Assembly: GCA_035519535.1 (NCBI GenBank)
Contig: DATIWF010000185.1
Coordinates: 1 to 64,000 of the forward strand
Origin: DATEGZ01 sp035519535
Lineage (GTDB): Bacteria; Acidobacteriota; Vicinamibacteria; Vicinamibacterales; SCN-69-37
Reading direction: 5' to 3'
Length of the DNA: 64,000 bases
Part shown: positions 31,963 to 40,744 of the stretch, piece by piece
Layout of the letters: the number at the start of each line of letters is the position of its first letter
Numbering within the stretch: the stretch's first letter is position 1
The notes under the pieces: generated by a model
The model's database searches: none
What the model saw: only the letters and a program-made list of their open reading frames with translations
Told to the model about the DNA's origin: nothing
Position numbers and translations under genes: made by a program

Positions 31963-34262
31963 TGCGCCTCCCCGTCGTCCTCACCGCTCTCGTTCTGGCC
32001 GCGACCCCTGGCGCGCTCGGTCAGCAGACGCCGCCGGCCGCGCCGGCGGCGTCGCAGGGCCCCAAGGCGACGTTCCGCGGCGGCGTCAAGGAAATTCTCG
32101 TCGACGTCGACGTTCGCGACAAATCCGGCCAGCCGCTGAAGGGCCTGAAACAATCGGACTTCGAGGTCCTCGAGGACGGCAAGGCGCAGGAGATCGTCAC
32201 CTTCGCGTACGAGGAGATTACGACCCAGGCCGCCGCGGTCAACACCGCGTCGATGCTCTCGACTCTCGCGGGCGACAAGAGCGGCGTCACCGTCACGGTC
32301 GCGGCCCCGAAGCCCGGCGAGAAACCCGCGGAAAAGCCGGCCGCAGCGCCGGTCGAGAAGCCCGCGACGCCCGAGACGTCCGCGCCGGCTCCGGTCGACG
32401 CGGCGAACGGCGAGCTGACGTCGGACGAGGTTGCGGGCCATCGCATCTGGGTGCTGCTCTTCGACACCAGCTCGATGCAGCCGGAGGACGTGCAGAAAGC
32501 GGCCGACGCCGCGGTGAAGTGGACGAAGGAGAAGATGTCGGCCGCCGATCTGGTCGCCGTCGCGTCGATCGGATCGACGCTGCAGATCCTCACCGACTTC
32601 ACGACCGATAAGGACAAGGTGTTGAACGTCCTGCAGGCGTTCGCGGGCGCCGAGGGTACGGAGGCGGCGGCGACCGACGTCGACGCGAGCACGATGTCCT
32701 CGGACGAGGCGTCCAACGCCGCCACGAGCGCGGACACGACCGTGGACGCGAGCGCGCAGGAGCTCGACACGTTCAACAACGACATCCGCCTGCGCGGCCT
32801 GAAGACCGTGTGCGACAGCCTGCTGCACTGGCAGCAGAAGAAGGCCCTGCTCTATTTCAGCTCCGGCATGCAGCGGAACGGATCGGACAACCAGGTCGAA
32901 ATGCGCGCGGCGATCAACTCGTGCGTGCGCGCGAACGTCACGCTCAATCCCGTGGATTCACGCGGCCTGCAGGCCGTCGTGCCCGGCGGCAGCGGCCGGC
33001 AGGGCAGCCGCGGCGGCGTCGGCGCGTTCTCGGGCCGCAACGTCGCCAGCCAGTTCTCGCAGCTCGCCTCGCAGCAGGAAACGCTGCAGACGCTCGCCGC
33101 CGACACCGGCGGGACCGCGTTCACCGACTCGAACGACTTCGGCGAGGCGTTCGACAAGGTCCAGAAGGACATCTCCTCCTACTACATCCTCGGCTACATC
33201 AGCGCGAATCCCCTCGAGGACGGGCGGTACCGCCGGATTGAGGTGCGCCTCAAGCCGAAGCTGGACGCCAAGGTCAAGGCGCGCGAGGGCTACTACGCGG
33301 ACCGCGACTTCACGCACACGGCCAAGGCCGATCGCGAGACGCAGATGCAGGAGCAGCTGATGATTGCGATCCCGGCGACGGACGTGCCGCTGTTCGTGAC
33401 CGCCGGGTACTTCAGACTGCCGTCGAGCACGACGTGTCCGGGCGGCGGCCCTCCAGGCGGCCGCGGCGGCCGCGGGTTCGGCCCCGGGGGGCGAGGCGGC
33501 GAGGCGCCCGAGCCGCCGTCCGGCTGTTACTACGTGCCCATCTCGCTCGCCGTCCCCGGCGACGCCGTGCCGCCTTCCAAGGACGCCGTCACCCTCGACG
33601 TGCGCGGCTTCGTGCGCGACGAGCGCGGCATGCCCTTCGCCACCATCAAGGACACGCTCACCGTGCCGCCCGCCAGCAAGGACACGCTCGCGTCAAAGCA
33701 GGTGCTCTACCAGACGGGGACGACCCTGCCGCCCGGCCACTACCGCGCCAAGATTGTCGTCCGCGAGAACACGACCGGGCAGATGGGCACGTTCGAGATG
33801 CCGATCGCCGTACCCGACCTGAAGCAGGCGCCCGTCAAGGTGAGCTCCGTCGTGCTCAGCACGCAGCTCCAGAACGCCGTCGGGCGGAAGACCCTGAGCC
33901 CGCTCGTGCGCGACAACGTCGAGATCGTGCCCAACCTCACGCACGTCGTGAGCCAGGACCAGAAGCTGTACTTCTATTACGAGGTCTACGATCCGACGCA
34001 GAGCGAATCGCACGGCCAGATCCGCACGAGCCTCGCGTTCTACCGCGGCAAGGTGAAGGTGTTCGAGACGCCGGTCGTCGAGCGCACCACGCTCGACGCC
34101 GCCGATCGCAAGGCCGAGATCTTCCAGTTCGAGGTGCCGGCCGATCAGTTCAAGCCGGGCCTCTACACCTGCCAGGTGAACATCGTCGACGAGGTCGCCG
34201 GGAAATTCACGTTCCCGCGGCTCGAGATGTACGTCAGGCCCGCGGCCAAGGCTGACAAATAG
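31962..34262 (+). CDS. Exported VWFA-related protein with degenerate MIDAS
   Basis: 766 residues with a signal peptide at about 1-20. The acidobacterial VWFA N-terminal domain is clear ('VDVDVRDKSGQPLKGLKQSDFEVLEDGK', read in two parts). A Pro/Lys/Glu/Ala spacer and a VWA domain (about 155-420) follow. The MIDAS motif reads D-T-S-S-M rather than DxSxS, so metal binding is doubtful. A Gly/Arg insert bounded by Cys lies at about 491-519. The C-terminal part is beta-rich. Start and previous stop overlap as TGATG, so the protein is translationally coupled to the Oar-like receptor and may work with it in the envelope. Confidence 0.88.
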   Translation: MRLPVVLTALVLAATPGALGQQTPPAAPAASQGPKATFRGGVKEILVDVDVRDKSGQPLKGLKQSDFEVLEDGKAQEIVTFAYEEITTQAAAVNTASMLSTLAGDKSGVTVTVAAPKPGEKPAEKPAAAPVEKPATPETSAPAPVDAANGELTSDEVAGHRIWVLLFDTSSMQPEDVQKAADAAVKWTKEKMSAADLVAVASIGSTLQILTDFTTDKDKVLNVLQAFAGAEGTEAAATDVDASTMSSDEASNAATSADTTVDASAQELDTFNNDIRLRGLKTVCDSLLHWQQKKALLYFSSGMQRNGSDNQVEMRAAINSCVRANVTLNPVDSRGLQAVVPGGSGRQGSRGGVGAFSGRNVASQFSQLASQQETLQTLAADTGGTAFTDSNDFGEAFDKVQKDISSYYILGYISANPLEDGRYRRIEVRLKPKLDAKVKAREGYYADRDFTHTAKADRETQMQEQLMIAIPATDVPLFVTAGYFRLPSSTTCPGGGPPGGRGGRGFGPGGRGGEAPEPPSGCYYVPISLAVPGDAVPPSKDAVTLDVRGFVRDERGMPFATIKDTLTVPPASKDTLASKQVLYQTGTTLPPGHYRAKIVVRENTTGQMGTFEMPIAVPDLKQAPVKVSSVVLSTQLQNAVGRKTLSPLVRDNVEIVPNLTHVVSQDQKLYFYYEVYDPTQSESHGQIRTSLAFYRGKVKVFETPVVERTTLDAADRKAEIFQFEVPADQFKPGLYTCQVNIVDEVAGKFTFPRLEMYVRPAAKADK

Positions 34263-34275
34263 GCCGACTTCGAAA

Positions 34276-34325
34276 GTCAGGAAGTCAGGAAGTCGGGACG
34301 GCGAAAGTCCGCAAGGGGTCAGACG
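34276..34325. repeat. GTCAGGAA tandem words and GGGGTCAGAC motif
   Basis: GTCAGGAAGTCAGGAAGTC (34276-34294) is a tandem 8-bp repeat. A GGGGTCAGAC word follows at 34315-34324 and overlaps the end of the next minus-strand gene. Confidence 0.6.
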
Positions 34326-34705
34326 AGACTGCGTCGCTCGATGGAGAGAAAGAGCGGCGCCGAGCCGAGCAGCGCCGCCACGGGGTAGGTCAAGCGGCCG
34401 CCTCGATTGATCAGGTGGAACTCGAGGTGCTCCCCGGCCTCGACGTGGAACCGCACGGTCTTCCACATCAAGGTGTTGTGGGCGCGCAGCTCGTGCGCGC
34501 CCGGTTTGACCTCGACGGTGAACGACTGCCCGAAGAGCATCGCCACTCGCGGCCCGTCGTCCAGCCGCACGTAGACCTGCCGCTCGCCGAAGTCGCGGGG
34601 ATGACGTCGCGTGATCGTGACGAGCGTGCGCAGTTCCTCCAGCTCGCCGATGCTGCGCGGCGTGTCGGGGGCGAGTGCCGTGGAGACCGACGTCCGAGTC
34701 GTCAC
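34319..34705 (-). CDS. Small protein of unknown function
   Basis: 128 residues from a GTG start without a clear ribosome site. The middle is beta-rich ('RQVYVRLDDGPRVAMLFGQSFTVEVKPGAHELRAHN', read in parts; about 42-77), like a small Ig or PEGA-type carrier domain. The C-terminal 'YPVAALLGSAPLFLSIERR' is weakly hydrophobic. No family is firmly recognised. It is convergent with the VWA gene and lies 37 bp downstream of the exported unknown on the same strand. Confidence 0.65.
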   Translation of the reverse strand: MTTRTSVSTALAPDTPRSIGELEELRTLVTITRRHPRDFGERQVYVRLDDGPRVAMLFGQSFTVEVKPGAHELRAHNTLMWKTVRFHVEAGEHLEFHLINRGGRLTYPVAALLGSAPLFLSIERRSLV

Positions 34706-34742
34706 GTGCGCCCCCGGCGCGGTTGGGCGGAACGGTCAGGGC

Positions 34743-35468
34743 TCATCTGACCGCCGGATCATACACGGCGCGCTTCCGCCCCTTGCCGGCGGCGGCGCCT
34801 GCTCGTGAAATCAGCGTCGAGTCGATCTCGATCGACTGGTCGTCCGCTGGACGCGTGAGGATGATCAGCCGACCGTGGTCGTCGACCTCGAGCGTCCGAA
34901 TGAGCTTCAGGTCCCTGGTGGCGTCGAGCTCCTGGCGCAGCTTGCCGTCGGCCCAGGTCGTTCGGACCTTGACGGTGCCGTTGACGAACCGGTGTTTCTC
35001 CTCCCGCCCGTCGGTGGCGAATATCTCCGATCGTCCGCCGCACTTGATCGAGATTGCCGCGGCGCTGGTCGTGAGCGCCAGCGTCGTGGGCGGCGTCGTC
35101 AGCTCGAGCAGGAGCTTCTCATCCTTCGACAGCGCGCGGCCCTTGTCTTTGGGTGGGGCGGGCGGGGTGCCGCTGCCTCCGAGCGTCGGCGGAATGAGGC
35201 TGCCGTCCTGGCTGGGGTCGCGGAACTGGGGCCCGCGGCCCGCGCCATCGGTCGCGGTGCCGGGTCCGACCGGCCGCGGAGCCGCGTCGGGCGGCGGCGG
35301 CAGCGGGGCGGTCCGCACGACGTCGCTCGACGCCGAGCTCTCCTCGAGATTCAGAGTCCACGTGCCCGTGAGCGAGGGCTTGGCGGGCGGCTCCTGACGT
35401 GCGAGCGCGATCGGCGCGATCGCCAGCGCGGCAGCGGTCACGAGTGGGGCGAGGCGTGCGAACGCCAT
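34743..35468 (-). CDS. Exported protein of unknown function
   Basis: 241 residues with a signal peptide ('LAPLVTAAALAIAPIALARQ', about 6-25). 'SLTGTWTLNLEESSASSD' (about 32-49) is typical of small exported acidobacterial proteins. A Pro/Gly-rich spacer (about 55-105) and a beta-rich C-terminal domain (about 110-240) with a single Cys follow. No enzyme motif was found. It is divergent from the prolyl oligopeptidase gene across the 30-bp inverted repeat, and may be co-transcribed with the small gene downstream. Confidence 0.75.
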   Translation of the reverse strand: MAFARLAPLVTAAALAIAPIALARQEPPAKPSLTGTWTLNLEESSASSDVVRTAPLPPPPDAAPRPVGPGTATDGAGRGPQFRDPSQDGSLIPPTLGGSGTPPAPPKDKGRALSKDEKLLLELTTPPTTLALTTSAAAISIKCGGRSEIFATDGREEKHRFVNGTVKVRTTWADGKLRQELDATRDLKLIRTLEVDDHGRLIILTRPADDQSIEIDSTLISRAGAAAGKGRKRAVYDPAVR

Positions 35469-35514
35469 GGCGAAGAATCTCCGCGCGGCTGTGGGCTGGC
35501 TCCTTCAGTGTACT

Positions 35515-35588
35515 GGAAGAAAAACAAGCCGGGTATATTTTTCGCAGCCCCCACTTGACGAAAAATATACCCGGCTTGTTTTTCTTCC
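35515..35588. repeat. Perfect 30-bp AT-rich inverted repeat
   Basis: Arms 35515-35544 and 35559-35588 are perfectly complementary over 30 bp, around a 14-base loop (35545-35558). The arms are unusually AT-rich (TATATTTTTCG and GAAGAAAAACAAG blocks) for this GC-rich genome. The element sits between two divergent genes, 27 bp before the likely start of the oligopeptidase. On each strand the second arm ends in a TTTTTCTTCC run, so it could terminate transcription from both sides. A small non-autonomous mobile element (MITE- or REP-like) is the other reading. Confidence 0.92.
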
Positions 35589-35614
35589 GCCCCCCCGCGA
35601 CCAAGTCCCAGCCT

Positions 35615-37681
35615 GTGACTGAAACGCTGCATGGCGTCCCCGTCACCGATCCGTACCGCTGGCTCGAGGGCGACACCTCCGACCCGAGCGCGCAAGGCAA
35701 GGTGACGCCGGACGTGGCGGCCTGGACCGACGCCCAGAACGCGTATACGCGCGCCGTGCTCGACCATCTGCCTGGCCGCACCGCGCTCGAGGATCGGCTG
35801 CGGCCGCTGATGGAGGTGGGCACCGTGACGGCGCCCCACGTCCGCGGCTCGCGCTACTTCTTCAGCAAGCGGGAGGGCGATCAGAACCAGCCGGTCATCC
35901 TCTGGCGCGAGGGGGCGTCCGGGCCGGATCGCGTGCTCATCGATCCGGCCGCGCTCGATCCGACGGGCCTGACGACCGTCGAGTGGATCGCGCCGTCCCA
36001 CGACGGCCGCACGCTGGCCTACGGCACGTATCGCGCCGGCGACGAGAACACGACGCTGCATCTTCTCGACGTCGACTCTGGCGCTCGACTTCCGCTCGAG
36101 ATCCCGAACAAGACGCAGGCGCCGTTCTGGCTTCCTGACGGATCGGGCTTCGTCTACCAGAACCTGCGGGACCCGAACGATCCCTACAGCCACCAGGTAC
36201 TGTTCCATCGCCTGGCCGATCCGCCCGCGCACGATGCGGTGCTCTTCCGGCAATTCACGAACGACGAGAACGCGAAGCTCGCCACGACGTGGGGACCGAC
36301 GGCGACGCTCTCGTACGACGGCCGCTGGCTGCTGCTCGGGTACTGGATCGACACGACATCGAACGATCTCTGGCTCGTGGACTTCGATCGCTACCTCGAG
36401 ACTGGCGCGATCGAGAAGACGCCCGTCTCGGTCGGCGTCGCGGGCCTCGCGTTTGGCACGGTGATCGACGGGACGTTGTACCTGCAGACGACGAAGGGCG
36501 CGCCGAACGGACGGATCGTCGCGGCGGCAGCCTCCGCGCCGGACGACCCGCGCTGGCGCGACGTCGTGCCCGAACGGACGGACGCCGTGATCCAGAGCGT
36601 CTCGTTCGCCCGAGGCTTGCTGGCCGTGACATGGCTGACGCAGGCGTCCAATGTCGTCGAGGTCGTCGACCTGACCGGGCGTTCGCTCGGCCTCGTCAGC
36701 CAGCCAGGCATCGGTGCGGCGACGCTGTCGGCCGAAGAAGACCGGACGGACGCGTTCCTGAGCTTTGCGAGTTTCAACTATCCGAACACGATCTTTCGCG
36801 TGGACCTCACGGCGCCAGCCGCGGCGCCGGAGGTCTGGGCGCAGCCCGCGGTGCCCGTCGATCCGTCACTCGCCGTCGTCGAGCAGGTCTGGTATCCGTC
36901 GAAGGACGGCACGAAGATCAGCATGTTCCTCGTACAGAAGAAGGGCGCCGAAAAGACGGGCCGCACGCCGGCGCTCCTCACCGGGTACGGCGGATTCAAC
37001 ATCAGCGAGACGCCGGTGTTCTCGCCGACGCTCTTTCAGTGGTTCGAGGCGGGCGGTCTGTTCGCGCTGCCGAACCTGCGCGGCGGCGGCGAGTACGGCG
37101 ACGGGTGGCACGAGGCCGGCATGCTCGCGCGGAAGCAGAACGTCTTCGACGATTTCCTCTGTGCGGCTGAATGGTTGATCGCGAACGGCTATACGGACGC
37201 CGAGCACCTCGCGATCTCGGGCGGATCGAACGGCGGTCTGCTCACGGGCGCGGCGATCACGCAGCGGCCGGATCTGTTCCGCGCGGCGATCGTCGCCGTG
37301 CCGCTGCTCGACATGCTTCGCTATCAGTATTTCCTGATGGCGCGATACTGGGTGCCCGAGTACGGGTCGGCGGAGGACGCCGAGCAGTTCACGTACCTGC
37401 TGTCGTACTCACCGTACCACCGCGTCGTGCCGGGCACGCCGTATCCAGCCGTGTTTCTCACGGCGGGCGAGAACGACACGCGCGTGCACGCCTCGCACGC
37501 GCGCAAGATGGCGGCGCGGCTGCAGGCGTCGACCGCATCGGATCCCGCGGATCGGCCGATCCTCCTCTGGGTCGACCGCGAGGCGGGCCACGGACAAGGC
37601 AAACCGCTCAATCTGCGCCTCCGCGACGTCGTCGATCAGCGGATCTTTCTGATGTGGCAGCTGGGGATGATCACGAATTGA
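35615..37681 (+). CDS. Prolyl oligopeptidase (S9 family)
   Basis: 688 residues from GTG 35615. The catalytic triad is visible: S538 in 'SGGSNGGLL', D621 in 'GENDTRVHASHARK' and H659 in 'DREAGHGQGK'. The N-terminal half is a seven-bladed propeller starting at 'GVPVTDPYRWLEG' and gating the active site. The family normally has about 700 residues, so little or nothing is missing, but there is no ribosome site and no signal peptide. Upstream in-frame sequence runs through the 30-bp inverted repeat, which may have replaced the native 5' end. The enzyme cleaves short peptides after Pro. Its 3' end overlaps a convergent gene by 46 bp. Confidence 0.93.
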   Translation: MTETLHGVPVTDPYRWLEGDTSDPSAQGKVTPDVAAWTDAQNAYTRAVLDHLPGRTALEDRLRPLMEVGTVTAPHVRGSRYFFSKREGDQNQPVILWREGASGPDRVLIDPAALDPTGLTTVEWIAPSHDGRTLAYGTYRAGDENTTLHLLDVDSGARLPLEIPNKTQAPFWLPDGSGFVYQNLRDPNDPYSHQVLFHRLADPPAHDAVLFRQFTNDENAKLATTWGPTATLSYDGRWLLLGYWIDTTSNDLWLVDFDRYLETGAIEKTPVSVGVAGLAFGTVIDGTLYLQTTKGAPNGRIVAAAASAPDDPRWRDVVPERTDAVIQSVSFARGLLAVTWLTQASNVVEVVDLTGRSLGLVSQPGIGAATLSAEEDRTDAFLSFASFNYPNTIFRVDLTAPAAAPEVWAQPAVPVDPSLAVVEQVWYPSKDGTKISMFLVQKKGAEKTGRTPALLTGYGGFNISETPVFSPTLFQWFEAGGLFALPNLRGGGEYGDGWHEAGMLARKQNVFDDFLCAAEWLIANGYTDAEHLAISGGSNGGLLTGAAITQRPDLFRAAIVAVPLLDMLRYQYFLMARYWVPEYGSAEDAEQFTYLLSYSPYHRVVPGTPYPAVFLTAGENDTRVHASHARKMAARLQASTASDPADRPILLWVDREAGHGQGKPLNLRLRDVVDQRIFLMWQLGMITN

Positions 37682-38004
37682 GTGATTGAGTGATTGCCCG
37701 CCTCCTGCACGAGCTCGTCGAGTTCACGTGCGCTGATTCCTCCGTGGCGCAGGTGCTCGGTCCAGAAGAGACACTCGTCAGCTTCCTCCAGCACCGCTCC
37801 AAGTTTCGCGGCGAACTCCGCGCGAGACCGGGCGAGACACACCGCGCGATAGTTCGACGCCACCGAGGCCGATGCCCGGGTCAGTTGACGGGCGGCATCC
37901 GCCGCTTCGATGTCGTGCAGAAGGGGGCGGCAGAAGCGTCGCGCTGCGAGGGCGAACTCCCACGTGCGTTGGCGAAGTTCTTGAGGCGTCACGGACCGAA
38001 GCAC
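37636..38004 (-). CDS. Four-helix-bundle protein (23S rRNA intervening-sequence protein family)
   Basis: 122 residues from GTG 38004 (GTG 37992 gives 118, close to the usual family length). The signature is 'LRQRTWEFALAARRF', 'QLTRASASVASNYRAVCLARSRAEFAAKLG' (read in parts) and 'VLEEADECLFWTEHL', the helix 1-3 pattern of TIGR02436-type four-helix bundle proteins. The first members were encoded in 23S rRNA intervening sequences, but free-standing copies like this are common and their role is unknown. The gene is convergent with prolyl oligopeptidase and overlaps its 3' end by 46 bp, including a TTGAGTGA tandem repeat. Confidence 0.82.
   Translation of the reverse strand: MLRSVTPQELRQRTWEFALAARRFCRPLLHDIEAADAARQLTRASASVASNYRAVCLARSRAEFAAKLGAVLEEADECLFWTEHLRHGGISARELDELVQEAGNHSITQFVIIPSCHIRKIR
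37678..37696. repeat. TTGAGTGA tandem repeat across the oligopeptidase stop codon
   Basis: Two exact 8-bp units plus TTG include the oligopeptidase stop codon and lie inside the convergent four-helix-bundle gene. Confidence 0.65.
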
Positions 38005-38084
38005 CGCATGATCGATGCCACTGGCCCAACGCGAGAACGCGGGCCTTTGTCGAGGTGGATTGCGGAAACTGCACGTAAAGCCGG

Positions 38085-40673
38085 TCACTGGCTCAACAGC
38101 TTCGCCGCCCTGAACAGCGGATCGGCCGACGCCAGCAGCACCCACCGGAGCCGCTGCGGGTAATCCGGCGGCAGATGGTCGATGACGTCGCGCACGTCCG
38201 CCGCGGTCTGAACGGATTGGTAGCCGCTCATCGCGGCGTCGGCCCAGCGCTTCGGAAAGAAGATGTCGCCCGTCCGCTGGATCTCGCGCACCAGCTCGAG
38301 GGCGGGGCGCACGTATTTCTTCGATTGCGCCGCGCGCAGCGGGTGATTGAGGTATCGCATCGCGTCGAGCACCCAGGCCTCGTGCTTGCGGGTGTTGACG
38401 TCCTTGAGGCTGTCGAAAAACGCGTCGCGGGCGGCCTGATCGCCCGAGACGGAGGGCATGAGGAACAGGAAGCGCGCCTTGCGGTCCGGGTTGGTCACGC
38501 GCGTGAGCTCGGTTTCGAGAAGCGTGGGCGCGTCGGCCACGCCGCGCAACGCCAGCTCGAGCGCCAGGTCCACTTCGTCGTTCTCGGAGAGCGGCAGGCC
38601 GGGCACGGTCGTCTGATGCGCCCAGATCTGCTCCAGCCAGGCGACGGTTTCGGGCGTCGTCGCGACGCCGCGCAGCGTGTTGAACCACGCCGCCTTGGCG
38701 CTCGTCGGCTTGGCGCGATCGAGTCCGGCGCGCAGCGTCGCTTCGAGCTTCGTCGCCGCGGCCGCGCGGTCGTCCGCGGCCGTGTACCGCCAGAAGGCCG
38801 TGCGCGTGAGGTCGAGCAGGTGCTGCACGTTCAGCTCGTCGGTTTCGCGCTGCAGCGACGTCAGGAGCTCCTCGAGCACGCGCGCCGGGGCGACGCGGCC
38901 CTCGAGCATGCACTCCCACAGCGCGACGAGGGCGGCGCCGCGCGTCAACGGATCGGCGATCGTGGGCAGCGACGTCGTCAGGTACTCGAGCGTCGCGCGG
39001 TCGAGGTCGAAGAAGCCGTAGCCCAGGCCGCGGCCGACTGGCAGCACCCACTTCGGCGCCGGCAGGCCGACGGCGTCGGGCACCGCGGTGTCGGGGCCGT
39101 CGAGCGTGACGTCGAAGGTCTTGCTGCCCGCCGGCCCGCCGACGAGCACCTGCAGACGCTCGGCCCAGAAGAGATGCCGGCCGCGCGCGTCCTCCTCGTG
39201 GAAGGACAGATTGGTGATGCGGCCGTTGGCGACGTCGAGGTTCGTGCGGATGGTCGGCCGGCCGCGCTCGTCGACCCACGCCTTGCTCCACGCCGCGAGG
39301 TCCGCCGGCGTGCGCACGTCGAGCACGCTCACGAGGTCGGTCCACGTCGCGTTGCCGAAGGCGTGCGCCTTGAGGTACTCGCGCAGGCCGTCGCGGAACT
39401 CGTCGGCGCCCATCAGCAGCTCGAGCTGGCGCATGACGATTGGCGCCTTCTGATAGATGATCGCGCCGTAGAGCGAGCCGGCCTCGTTCAGGTTCGCCAG
39501 TTCCTGGCGGATCGGATTCGCGCCGTCGGTGCGATCGACCTCGTAGGCGACCGGGTAGTTCTGGAACAGGAACCGCAGGTCGTGGTTCACCGTCGGGAAC
39601 GACGGGTTGACGATCTTCGCCGCCATGAAGTTGGCGAAGACCTCCTTCATCCACACGTCGTTGAACCACTTCATCGTCACGAAATCGCCGAACCACATGT
39701 GCGAGGTCTCGTGCGAGATCGTGTTGGCCCGGCCGAGCTGCTGGTTCTGCGTCGCCGACTCGTCGAGCATCAGGCTGCTGGCGTTGTAGTAGATCGCCCC
39801 GGGATGCTCCATGCCGCCGAACTGGAACGACGGAATCAGCACGAAGTCGAACTTGCCCCACGGGTACGGAATCGTCGTGTAGTCCTCGAGCCACGCGAGC
39901 GCGCGCGCGTGCAGATCGAAGATCGCGTTGCGGTTGCGCGCGACCTTCGCCGCGTCGGTCTCGCGGTGGAACATGCGGAACGTCCGGCCGTTCCGCTCGG
40001 CCGTTTCGATGCTGAACTTGCCGGCGGCAAACGCGAACAGGTACGTGGGGATCGGCGGCGTCTCGTCGAAGATCAGCCCGAGCCGGTCCGGCGACACCGT
40101 CCGCCCCGTTTCCCGGCCGTTGGACACCGCGGTCCAGTCGGGCGGCACCTCGAGGCTCAGCCGCCAGCGCGCCTTGAGGTCGGGCTGGTCGAAGCAGGGC
40201 AGCGCGAGCGACGCGCGCGCCGGGACGAACAGCGTGTACATGTAGTCGTCGTTGCGGTTGAGCGAGTCGTCGCCGGCGATGAACTCGATCTCGACCGTGT
40301 TGTCCCCGGCGGCGAGCGCCCGCGCGGGAATCACGAGGTGCCCGTTCTGCACGCGCGGCGCCACCTCGCGCCCGTTGGCCTGGACGGATTTCAGATGCTC
40401 GCTGCCCTGCGCGAAGTCGAACGCGAGCGGCGTGGCGTTGTCGCGAAGGGCAAACGCCGCCGTGAGATGCGCCGGGATCGGCTCGTCCCGCTTCGACGGG
40501 ATGTGAAACGTCAGCTCGTAGCGAAGCGACGACACGCGTGCGGCGCGATCCTCGGCAAGCGCGAGCGGCACGCCGGCGCCCGGTGGCGGCGGCTCCCGGC
40601 GCAGGACGAGGTACACCGCGACGCCGATGCCCACGACCAGTGCAATGAGAAAGGGAGCCAGCCGGCGCGCCAC
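38085..40673 (-). CDS. M1 family zinc aminopeptidase, membrane-anchored
   Basis: 862 residues. A hydrophobic N-terminal anchor lies at about 7-25. The gluzincin core is clear: substrate motif 'GGMEH' (286-290, where GAMEN is usual) and the zinc site H321-E-T-S-H325 with E344 in 'MKEVFAN'. The family form is HExxH-x18-E. 'MWFGDFVTMKWFNDVWM' links the two. The C-terminal ~380 residues are an ERAP1-like helical domain. It should remove N-terminal residues from peptides at the outer face of the inner membrane. The GGMEH in place of GAMEN is a modest change in the exopeptidase motif. It lies upstream of, and on the same strand as, the four-helix-bundle gene. Confidence 0.93.
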   Translation of the reverse strand: MARRLAPFLIALVVGIGVAVYLVLRREPPPPGAGVPLALAEDRAARVSSLRYELTFHIPSKRDEPIPAHLTAAFALRDNATPLAFDFAQGSEHLKSVQANGREVAPRVQNGHLVIPARALAAGDNTVEIEFIAGDDSLNRNDDYMYTLFVPARASLALPCFDQPDLKARWRLSLEVPPDWTAVSNGRETGRTVSPDRLGLIFDETPPIPTYLFAFAAGKFSIETAERNGRTFRMFHRETDAAKVARNRNAIFDLHARALAWLEDYTTIPYPWGKFDFVLIPSFQFGGMEHPGAIYYNASSLMLDESATQNQQLGRANTISHETSHMWFGDFVTMKWFNDVWMKEVFANFMAAKIVNPSFPTVNHDLRFLFQNYPVAYEVDRTDGANPIRQELANLNEAGSLYGAIIYQKAPIVMRQLELLMGADEFRDGLREYLKAHAFGNATWTDLVSVLDVRTPADLAAWSKAWVDERGRPTIRTNLDVANGRITNLSFHEEDARGRHLFWAERLQVLVGGPAGSKTFDVTLDGPDTAVPDAVGLPAPKWVLPVGRGLGYGFFDLDRATLEYLTTSLPTIADPLTRGAALVALWECMLEGRVAPARVLEELLTSLQRETDELNVQHLLDLTRTAFWRYTAADDRAAAATKLEATLRAGLDRAKPTSAKAAWFNTLRGVATTPETVAWLEQIWAHQTTVPGLPLSENDEVDLALELALRGVADAPTLLETELTRVTNPDRKARFLFLMPSVSGDQAARDAFFDSLKDVNTRKHEAWVLDAMRYLNHPLRAAQSKKYVRPALELVREIQRTGDIFFPKRWADAAMSGYQSVQTAADVRDVIDHLPPDYPQRLRWVLLASADPLFRAAKLLSQ

Positions 40674-40744
40674 GCTGGCATTCTACCGCCAGCGCGAGAG
40701 CGGACCGATCACCATGAAGCCATGTCGCACACGCAGGGCCGGAT

